The position numbers and the translations under genes were made by a program. Below, piece by piece: positions 56,201 to 64,000 of a stretch of DNA of 64,000 bases. Below the pieces are notes generated by a model. The model had not been told where the DNA came from and ran no database searches. It worked only from the letters and a program-made list of their open reading frames with translations. The stretch is from Cryptomeria japonica. Taxonomy: Eukaryota > Streptophyta > Pinopsida > Cupressales > Cupressaceae. The stretch covers positions 60,784,114-60,848,113 of the forward strand of contig NC_081408.1 in assembly GCF_030272615.1 (NCBI RefSeq), given 5' to 3'. Within the stretch, counting starts at the first letter, position 1. Each line of letters opens with the position of its first letter.

Positions 56201-56514
56201 CAGATGTGGATTTGCAGGAATTGGAGGAAAGAGTTAAGGTCATCTTTTGCAAAGATTCGAATGTTATCACAGATGAGCAACGGGACCAGATGTTTGCTAC
56301 CATGCTCCTGATTGAGAGGACCAAAGAACTTGAACCTGAATGGGACGCTGCTCTTCTCAAGGCATTTGATCAAGTCATCCACTTGGAAGAAAGAATGAGG
56401 AATCTTCCCGAGATTCCAATTGTTGAGATCGAAGGAATCGTCTCCAGATTCATTGCATATGCTAAAAAGGAGCATTGGAAAGGGAATAAGATTCTAGATG
56501 AGAGGTTGTTATAG
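53300..56514 (+). pseudogene. Element-encoded protein, broken copy in E2
   Basis: Aligns end to end with the 1,073-residue E1a protein, beginning MATPKAGASTSRPAL. Defects: a 1-bp deletion near 54500, in-frame stops at 54766, 55093, about 55123 and 56035, and a stop replacing a Gln two codons before the normal end. Between the defects the two proteins are nearly identical in the N-terminal half and in the C-terminal helices; the basic and acidic middle differs most. The breaks look recent compared with the amount of synonymous divergence. Confidence 0.88.
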
Positions 56515-56625
56515 ATGACATGGCACCTTAATTGTCATTGGTCTATGTCTCCTAGATTTTTGTGCCAAATTTAATATTTAGCTATGCATTTAATATTGTT
56601 CAGTAAAAAGGGGGCTATTTGTAAT

Positions 56626-56725
56626 AAACCCTAATTAGGGTTTAGGTGTCATAATCTTGGCCATTGATCTTCTTCCGATCTGGACCGTTCATTGTAATTG
56701 AGGATGCTATTTATACCCTCACTTC
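56626..56725 (-). promoter_or_regulatory. Telo-box palindrome and opposite-strand TATA (E2)
   Basis: AAACCCTAATTAGGGTTT at 56626-56643. On the minus strand GGGTATAAATAGC lies at about 56706-56718. The order and spacing match E1a. Confidence 0.6.
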
Positions 56726-57546
56726 TTTCATTTTGTATGAATGATGTATTAGAGAATTAGAGAGATAAGAGATTAGAAGCAAGTTATTTTTGTAGCAAGA
56801 TTGAGCTTTGAGGAAGGAATTTCAAACAATTGTTGTACATGATGGCTTTGAGATCAATAAAATATTGAAGTTATGGTATTTTATTGCAATTCTTGTGGTT
56901 ATCTTCATGGTTGTTCATTTTCTTGAATCATTCTCAATCAAAGTAGTGTTTTAGTTTGAAGGACAAAGTGTTGGACTTGATCTTTGGTAGGATTCACTTT
57001 CCAAACCACTAGCTTCTTGCTGATTGTAGGAACGCCTTGCGTGGTCAACTGGATAAACTTGAATCGCTTAAACCTTCAATCGTTGTTGTATCTTGGATAT
57101 GTGCCTTTGTGGTAGTGTCTTTGATCTTTGGTGAATTGAAAAATCATTTGTTACCTTAGAAGATCGCATCAATTTCAATTAAGTTGTTAATTTATGGCAA
57201 TATTGAAGTTGGTAGAATCTCACCAAGTCTCGTCCACATTGAGTCATTCTTAGGGTTAGACTAGACTAGATCTCTTGCAAACCCTACTCTTTTGATATTT
57301 TTTGAGAACTTGTTTAGTTTAGGAAATTCTTCGGAAACGTAAGGCCCCTTGATGACATAGCAATCACAACGACCACTGGTGCTTATCCACACGTAGAGAC
57401 CCTACTAAAAAGAACATTGGAGTCATCCTAACTGATCCTTCTTGCGATATCTTCAGCAGTTAGAGACTTTATTCAAGAGAGGATAAGATGCCTTTGGGTA
57501 TTTTATTCTGTGTATGATTGTGTACAAAATACACGTCAACAGGCGC

Positions 57547-58915
57547 TAACTTGCACTACAAGAGGAATTTCTCATTTTGGAGTTCTTCCTTGGCTCCCTG
57601 GGTTTGGCCCCGTCCTTTGCTTCCAGGCAGTATTTGGACTTGGTCAAGGATTCACTAACTTCCCTACGCATTCCAAGAACTCCTCAATCTGGCGCCCTTC
57701 GTAGTGTCCAAGCGCCATATCACCTAGGGGGAGGAATTCACAATTTTGTCCATTTTCCATGACACTTCACTCCTAGCGCCTTCCTTTCATCTTGGGTGCT
57801 AACTTGCACTGAAGGAGGAATTTCATTGAATGTTGCATCCTCCATGAGACTTACATTTTGGCGCCCTCGTGAGGATTTGGGTGGGATTTTGCCTTGGTCA
57901 AGGATTTCATCACTTGTCCTATTTTCCATGCTCATGCCATTTTGGCGCGTATCCTTGATCTAGGGTGTAAATTTTCCTTAGAGGAGGAATTCAAGAGTTT
58001 TTGTGAATTCCAAGGCAACTTGATTTCAGCGTCCAACTCCATTTCATGGCACTATTTCACCCTTGGCATGGATTCTTTCATTTTTCAATCTTTCCCTGCA
58101 TGCTTCATTTTGGCGCCTGATCTTGGCTTGGGGAGGATTTTCACCGAAGGCAAGGAATTCACAATTTCATGCTTCTTCCGAACTTGGATGGATCTTTTGA
58201 GTTTCTTCCGGATGAAGCCACCATATATGAATTTGGGGTGATTTCCCGGACAAAGACAAATTTCTCGAGCTTTCCATTTCAGGAATGGGCTTCCAACACT
58301 TAACCATTTTTTGACCTTCCCTATCTTCTTTTTAAATTTATGGAATTAGAAGTAGTCGCGAATGCCTGACCTTTGTCACCTTTCCCGAATGGTCTTGTCA
58401 GAACAAACTTTCAAAAAATAGAAACCTTTAAAATGTCAGCATTAGATCTCTAGACAGGACATAGGAATGACTTACTATAAATAGAAACTTACTAAAAATA
58501 GTAAGTTTGATTTTTGGCAAAATGACGACATTCCAGGACTCAGTAAAATCCATAAAAATAGGAACTTTCTAAAAATAGAAAGTTGCTCTTTTTTGGCTTA
58601 AATTTTACTGGGAGGTTCCTTGAAGGGTCCTGATTCCAGTTGTATGTTTAGTTTCTTCAAAACCCTAACAAAAACCCCTAAAATCTAGGACAAACGACAA
58701 AAACCCTAAAAAAAACAAAACAGGCCCTAGACTTTACCAAATTCGCTCAAACAAAAAGTAGACTGAATCAAAATGACCCTCGAACACTTGCAAAGCAGAG
58801 AGACTAACGAGACCGCCACCAAAACCCACAAAAACAAAGACCAAACAACCAAAAATGGCCTAAAAGGTAGGGGGTCCCTATCTGGGATGGGGTGATGTGT
58901 GATTAGGTCACAACA
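57547..58915 (-). repeat. Outer 5' region of E3 with GGCGCC-type repeats
   Basis: Recurring words (TTTGGCGCC, CTAACTTGCACT...GGAGGAATTTC, TCCATGA.ACTTCAC) at irregular spacing of 100-200 bp. Near 58475-58585 short inverted pairs occur (ACTTACTAAAAATAGTAAGT and ACTTTCTAAAAATAGAAAGT). No coding sequence. Confidence 0.6.
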
Positions 58916-58920
58916 GTACC

Positions 58921-60160
58921 TCCTATGGCTTATGGCATAAAAGGAAGTGAGGATGGGGAACAAAAATGTCTACAAGAGAAGAAACTAAAATAGATCCACA
59001 TTAAATAAAAGATAAAAAGTTAAAACTATGCAACCAGAAACAAATTTAGAGAAATTTCAACAAAAAAGATAAGAGCCAATATTTACCCAAAGAAAACCCT
59101 CGAAAGGGAAAAATTTAGCACCAAAAGAGCACACTCAATGTATTAATCTTCCATAAGATGGTTAGAATAAATTCACAGAGTCTCTATACTTTAATGGAGA
59201 TCTTCAATCTTTGGAGTCAATCCATCAACATAAACGTACAATCAAAATTACCATATAGTCTCCATCCTAAGCTCACAATATATAGGCCAAGGAGCTCATG
59301 GAAACAACAAATTGTTTTTTAAAATCATGGGCTCAAACCATGAGCCAAACCTTTGTTCAATTTATCCAAATTGGACCCATGTATTCCATCCACATGTGTG
59401 AAGCCTCTAGAAATAATAAGTAACTCCTCCCATGTCATATTTGAGCCCTATGGCCAAGGGAGGCATATATAACTCCCAAGTGCTCCCATAAGAGTACTAA
59501 TTACCTCTTCCAACCCTCTTACATAGGACTATTACTAGCTAGTCAAGGATGCTTTCCATGCCCACTATGTAACCAACCTCTTACGATTCCCTTACATGCT
59601 CTTAGATGCCTCGTAGTTTATTTTACACATCTTATATGACATAGATACTCTTGCAAATGACAAATAACAAATGCTAAGTGGCAAAGAATAGTGAATCTTG
59701 AGATTCACCCCATGTGTGGCACTCTATTCCATGAGGGCCCGACATTGCAAATAATTAAATTAATACAAAACATTAGAACTTGCAAGGTGTACAACACCTA
59801 GTTCTAACATTGGTATGCTGTGGAACTGTAAGATGGCAGATAAATATGAGTAGATGAGTATGAAAAGTATGAGATGAGGATAAAATGTAATATATACATA
59901 ATAGATAATATAATATAGAGTGGATAAAAGCAAAGAGAATAGAATAGAAGATAATGTAACAGAATAAACTTATAAAGTGCAATAGAAAACAAGTGAGAGA
60001 AAATTAAAATTTAGCACCAAAAGAGCAATATGGAAGAAGGGTGTTATGAATTTCGAATATTGTAATTACCATTGATTTAAAAATTAAAAGTTTTGGAGTT
60101 CTATATACAAGACCTCAACCCAACCACATATATATATACATATTACTAAAATTGCATTAA
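58921..60160. other. Unassigned AT-rich sequence
   Basis: No convincing gene. A 21-bp stretch containing TTTAGCACCAAAAGAGCA occurs twice (about 59113 and 60009), possibly an old LTR or repeat pair. Otherwise nothing recognised. Confidence 0.5.
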
Positions 60161-60220
60161 CAACCTGTTGACGTGTATTTTGTACACTATCAAACATAGA
60201 ATAAAATACCCAAGGGTACC

Positions 60221-61800
60221 TTATCCTCTTTCTGAAATGACATGTCCTAAAAGCTTTCCTTCTGTTACCCCAAATATGCATTTCTTTGGGTTGAGAGAAA
60301 CACCATATCTTTTGCACCTTTGGAAGACTCTTCTTAAGTCATCCACATGATCTTCTCTTTTTCTGGAGAAAACTGTGATATCGTCCATGTATATGATGAT
60401 GCATTTTCCAATTAAGTCCCTGAAGGCAATATCCATGGCTCTCTGGAATGTGGCCCCAACATTGATAAGTCCAAAAGGCATTCTTTTGTATGCAAACGTA
60501 CCCCACTTGGTAGTGAAAGCCGTCTTGAGTCGATCTTCAGGCTCAACCAATACTTGATTGTAACCTGAGTATCCATCCAGAAAAGACATCATCTACGACC
60601 CGTTGACAATCTGCAATACTTCATCCAGCGATGGTAGTGGATAATTGTCCTTTTCTGAAGCTCGGTTAAGATTTCTGAAATCAACACACAATCTGATCTC
60701 TCCATTCTTTTTCCTGACAGGAACCAAGTTGGCGACCCAAGTCGAATGTCTTACTGGAAAGATGATTTTGGCCGAGAGCAGCTTCTTAACTTCTTGATAT
60801 ATTAGGGGTTCCAGCAAAGGGTTGACCGGCCTTTGTCTTTGCCTAAACGGTTTGCTTCCTGGCTTCAAAGGGATTGTGTGAGTGATAATTGCAGTGTCAT
60901 AAGTTTTGAGATCTTCATAGCTCCAAGCGATAACTTCTGGGAAATCTCTTATATTTTTCAAGATTCCGTTTCTTTCCGGTGCGGTGCAGGCCTTTCCAAT
61001 GAACACATTCTTAACTTGTATGTCATCACCTACGTTGATTGTGTCGCACATGTTTCCTTCCATACTGTGGTTTTTCATCTCTTTCAATTTGTCGGGATCA
61101 AATATTCTTTCTAACTCCACCATACCTTTTGGAATAGTGTTTGTCTTCAAATTCAAAACTCCTTCAGCATCCAATTCTGCTCCCTCCACTTCTTCTTCAT
61201 CAATGATTTGAGCTAAGAAGACATCTGTGTTGGTTAAGAAATCTAGTATGTGCTTGTCATCTTCAAAAACTTGAAAATTGGTGATGTTATCCGGGACTGA
61301 AGGTACTGAGGTTAGGTCTACTGTGAACTTCTTCAATCCTTCCATCGCTAATGGTATCAAAGAGCTAGCGGCCTGTGCAAGGGAATTAGCCACTTGATTC
61401 TGATGCCTGTATATAGATTTGATGTTGAAGGCCTCAAAACTCTCAATAAGGTCCCAAACTCGATTTCGGTATCTGGTCAGTCTTTTGTCATGGCAGACAT
61501 ACTGCCTTCTAATTTGCCTTATAGCTATTTCTGAATCTCCATATACTTGCAATATTTTTGCTTTCTTTCTGATAGCCAGCAATAACCCATGAATCAAGGA
61601 TTCATATTCGGCTACATTGTTGGTGCAAGGAAATTGTAACCTATGAGCGGCAAGGTAAGTTTCTCCTGTCAGGCTAATTAATTCGTAGCCTGCTCCAGAT
61701 CCTTGTTTGGACTTAGAACTCATGTCATTGACCCATTCTGTTCTTTCGGTTAACTTGAACGTATTTCTTCTATTTTGGAAGTTTGGGTAAAGGACTAAAG
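60221..61800 (-). pseudogene. E4 RNase H followed by reverse transcriptase
   Basis: The frame opens before 61723 without a stop up to the chloroplast insert. RNase H type-I features come first: ND.SSKSKQGSGAGYELIS, PCTNNVAEYESLIHGL, VYGDSEIAIRQI, HQNQVANSLAQ. After a linker, RT follows: FRQRQRPVNPLLEPLI, STWVANLVPVRKKNGEIRLCVDFRNLN, one in-frame TAG (60593-60595), FLDGYSGYNQV, FAYKRMPFGLINVGATFQ, IIYMDDITVFS, ending LLGHVISER where the deletion begins. YMDD is the RT catalytic core. The RNase H resembles the second, archaeal-like RNase H of Tat elements, but it precedes RT here. Confidence 0.88.
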
Positions 61801-62140
61801 AATAGTTGATTGAGCCGTATGAGGTAGGAAACTCTCAAGTACGGTTCTAAGGGAAGAAAACTTTTAGAAGTTGATCTATCCCGACCGAGGAGAACAGGCC
61901 ATTCAACAGGGAGATCCTGAAATTGCGGAAGCTTGGTTTGATCAAGCTGCTGAGTATTGGAAACAAGCTATAGCGCTTGCTCCAAGCAATTATATCGAAG
62001 CACAAAATCGGTTAAAGATTATAGGACGTTTTGGAGAATGAAAATGTCTCGATTACTATACTGCGAAATCGTCAAGAATATGAAATTTATCCAGACAGGA
62101 TAAATCCATTTTTCATACTATTCGAGCAAATTAGCTTCTC
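61801..62140 (+). other. Nuclear copy of chloroplast DNA (ycf3 intron 2 end, exon 3 and downstream)
   Basis: Contains the group II intron domain V sequence GAGCCGTATGAGG...GTACGGTTC at 61812-61847, then a domain VI-like stretch, ycf3 exon 3 and about 100 bp of AT-rich DNA. It splits the E4 pol frame between protease linker and RNase H. Outer limits are approximate. Confidence 0.8.
61886..62041 (+). pseudogene. ycf3: ycf3 (photosystem I assembly protein) exon 3, nuclear fragment
   Basis: 52 codons including stop. The peptide begins [20 protein letters not shown] and ends GRFGE, matching the last TPR-rich part of plastid Ycf3. The frame is intact, but the usual ..AQNWLKIT.. reads AQNRLKII, two changes fitting decay in the nucleus. 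Exons 1 and 2 are absent and there is no nuclear expression context, so it is not functional. Confidence 0.9.
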
Positions 62141-62746
62141 TTACCTTAATGTCCATATTGCATTTCCTTGGTGTTCCGTCTCTTGGTCCTCCTGGCTTTC
62201 GGTTGATGTGTCGGATAGAGTTTCATCTTCTGTGGAGCTTTCAACTTCTGAGTGCTCCATTTCTTCTACAATCAATGTCTGTGGGACCCTCTTGTATACT
62301 TGTTCTAACGCAGTCTGGCACAAAGCACAGGATAGTTCTGAATGGACGGCATTATGTATCCTACACCAGTTGGGGAGGAGTAGATCTTGGACGGATGCCA
62401 AGTTACCAAGTTGCATACTTTGTTGTACGTTTCTATGGACGAATTTTCTGAAATTCTCAAACATTCCATCATCTTCTTGGTCGGATCCTTGATCACTTTC
62501 CACGACAATTTCTGTAGATCCCATCACTTCTTGTTGACCGTCCTTGTCTTGCAGGTTTTGTATCATCAAGACCTCTTCCACTTTAGGTTTGTATGTCCCT
62601 AAATCCGATTCTAAGAACAGGACTTCATTATCTTCCCCATACTCAGTTATCATAAGTCTCAATCTTGGAGTGCTGTCAATTTTGATTTGGTTTGGGACTC
62701 CTCCAGGGTAACCAAATATGTGCGAAGTCTGTTGACACATACCCAT
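62141..62746 (-). pseudogene. E4 polyprotein linker between protease and RNase H
   Basis: Starts after a frameshift near 62700 relative to the protease frame (FGYPGGVPNQIKIDSTPRL), then runs through an acidic Glu/Asp/Ser-rich stretch and a small Cys cluster (CRIHNAVHSELSCALC), ending WTLR at the chloroplast junction. It resembles the protease-downstream linker of Tat-like elements; no enzyme motif. Confidence 0.7.
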
Positions 62747-63995
62747 TCAACTTTCGTGACCAATCTCTACTTAGAAGCATCCCATATGAGTCAGGGATAT
62801 CTACGACCGATATGTCTATAAAATTTTGAACCCTTGGGTCCGCAGCCAATTGCATGTGGATATTGTTCAATTCTCCCATGACTAGAACTTCTGTCTTGTC
62901 TAACTGAGTGACTTTTCTTCTGGTAGGAGCGGGAATTATACCTAGTCTCTGACAGACAGCCAGGGGCATCACATTACTAGAAGCTCCTGAATCATAGAGG
63001 CAATTGTGTAGTAATTTCCCAAAAATTCTGACTGACAGCAGGAACGGGGCCGGTTCATCTTTTCCTTGGGAAAGGACCGAGGAATCCCCATTATGTTCTT
63101 GATTCTTCACTTTGTTGACCTTCAGATTGTTATTCTTTACTGATGTTTCCTCTTTTGAATCGTCCGTCTTGTTCAGAGACTTTCCTTTCTTGACCACATC
63201 TTTCTTAATGGCAACTCCCTTCTCTGGAAGAATCTGACTAGTGGTGAGGCTTTCTTTGATGGCGGGCTGAGTTTTCTTAGCCTCGCCTCTTTTGAGTAAT
63301 ACCTTGCCTTCTAACATATCTTCCTTTTTGGTTGGGAAGGCTATGGTCTGGACCATACATTCGTCTTGTTTAGATTGCTCTTTGTTATCAGCTTCCTCTT
63401 GAATTACATTGATAGTAGCTTGAGCTTTGTTGGCCGCTTCTTTGGACGGATTCTGAACATTCGACCTTACTGTGTTTGACTCATTTAGACTATTAATCAC
63501 TGCATCTTTAATCTCTGAGACCTTTAGTAGCTCGTAGAGCGATAGGCTAATTTTGACCTTCTTGAGTTCTTCCAACACCAACATGGCCAATCTCTTCATT
63601 TCATTGCCCATGGGAGGTGCAACATTCTTTTGCCTATATTCTTGCGTACGCTGTGGATACTCTGGATTATTACTAGCCTGTGGATCTGGAGGAGTAGAGA
63701 AATTGTTTGGAGGAATCGATGTAGTCAGGGTTTCCTGATTTCTCTGATTTCTATGATAGACTCTCTGGTTCACACCTCCTGAGGACTGGTGAAATACCTC
63801 TTTTATCCCCTCAACTAGGACTCTATTATTCAAAGGCGGGAAATAATACTCCGAGTCTTCAATAGGTTCATTTGCTGATGCAGGTGGAAACTGAGAACCC
63901 GAAGGTACCATTGGTCCATTAGCAGATTCTGGTGGAAATTTCCTATTTTGAGTTTGGTTACTTTCTCCCTCTGTTGAGTGTTTATAGCTCTCCAC
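62676..63995 (-). pseudogene. E4 gag C-terminus and aspartic protease
   Basis: The frame is open at the window edge. The first 120 residues are Pro/Asn/Gln-rich. Then comes a segment RLAMLVLEELKKVKISLSLYELLK, typical just before protease in this group, then a lysine-rich spacer. Protease follows: LLHNCLYDSGASSNVMPLAVCQRLG with intact D-S-G, and SYGMLLSRDW, the equivalent of the conserved ILGRDW. A frameshift at about 62700 separates it from the linker. The protease itself looks undamaged. Confidence 0.85.
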
Positions 63996-64000
63996 AATCA

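Larger units (their letters stand above)
50056..57541 (+). mobile_element. E2: 7.49-kb ORF-bearing element, target duplication GGCGC
   Basis: Flanked by perfect GGCGC (50051-50055, 57542-57546). The first base is C rather than T (CGTTGTGACC), otherwise the edges match E1a. Order: GGGG/CCCC edge block, 13-unit palindrome array, GGCCGAC motifs, TATA box, leader intron, ORF, telo-box palindrome, opposite-strand TATA, terminal block, CGTCAACA. Neither edge sequence occurs again inside. It is inserted in E3, in the repeat-rich upstream region, and is the cleanest copy for defining the family. Confidence 0.88.
44667..58915 (-). mobile_element. E3: older, diverged member of the ORF-bearing family
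   Basis: Left edge TGTTGACGTG (44667), right edge GTCACAACA (58915), flanks GTACT and GTACC (one mismatch). Without E2 it is about 6.75 kb. It has the same order as E1a: 5' edge with GGGGTCCCTATC block, a repeated upstream region, TATA box, homologous ORF, telo-box palindrome, 3' edge. The upstream repeats here carry GGCGCC-type words (about 49880-50050 and 57560-58150) instead of the TCGCTC palindromes. So the family keeps a repeat array, but its sequence turned over. Confidence 0.75.
60166..64000 (-). mobile_element. E4: RT-bearing Ty3/gypsy (Tat-like) element, truncated
   Basis: The left edge TGTTGACGTG with about 66 bp of the family's 3' terminal block is joined directly to RT coding sequence at about 60234. 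The remaining RT C-terminus, any integrase and most of the LTR are deleted. The junction has microhomology AGAGGA(T)AAG. The flank is CAACC; the other side is beyond the window. Minus-strand order: gag end, protease, linker, RNase H, RT. Chloroplast DNA interrupts it at about 61801-62140. Confidence 0.8.

Noticed and set aside
61886-62041. Functional ycf3 gene
   Set aside because: Only exon 3, two unusual substitutions and insertion inside a transposon: a nuclear plastid fragment.

Overview
This is nuclear DNA from a plant, most likely a gymnosperm. The evidence is a host gene with a 13.6-kb intron, near-total occupation by nested LTR retroelements, a hAT DNA transposon and a chloroplast DNA fragment. 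There are no bacterial-style operons. The only recognised host gene is an alpha/beta-hydrolase resembling Arabidopsis At4g36530. Two consecutive exons are visible on the + strand (11471-11609 and 25247-25417). They share a phase-2 junction and are separated by an intron that holds a nested pair of transposable elements. The exon that should follow was not found in the window.

Layout. 1-1738: partial element 'E0' (minus). 1739-2560: LTR-like remnant. 2640-7760: decayed Ty3/gypsy gag-protease split by a 3.26-kb non-autonomous LTR element (3613-6870). 7761-11470: no recognised gene. 11471-25417: host exons with element E1a (12204-24863), which contains E1b (16481-21341). 25418-31309: unassigned sequence containing a 2.05-kb solo LTR (27838-29886). 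31318-44094: a hAT transposon with broken transposase, carrying a solo LTR (32872-34496) and a young gag-protease-only LTR element 'F' (34606-42400). 44667-58915: element E3, split by element E2 (50056-57541, plus strand). 60166-64000: element E4 (minus), with gag/protease, RNase H and RT, interrupted by about 340 bp of chloroplast DNA carrying ycf3 exon 3.

The most interesting content is the E0/E1a/E1b/E2/E3 family. The complete copies are bounded by TGTTGTGAC...CGTCAACA and flanked by 5-bp target-site duplications (one with a mismatch). E1a and E2 are about 7.5-7.8 kb without nested insertions, and I see no second LTR inside them. The order is: an array of 33-bp palindromes at about 166-bp spacing; a TATA box; a leader with a short intron; a single ORF of about 1,070 codons that I do not recognise; then a 3' region with a perfect palindrome of two inverted telo-boxes beside a TATA box on the opposite strand. 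The ORF is intact in E1a, broken in E2, decayed in E3 and absent from E1b. In the first 76 codons, E1a and E2 differ by 17 synonymous but only 6 amino-acid-changing codons, which points to selection on the protein. E4, which carries reverse transcriptase, ends in the same terminal sequence. The family may therefore be giant ORF-bearing solo LTRs of an E4-like retrotransposon, or a non-autonomous partner of it.

Boundaries given with target-site duplications are firm. Those marked approximate are not. Protein family calls come from motifs read by eye.
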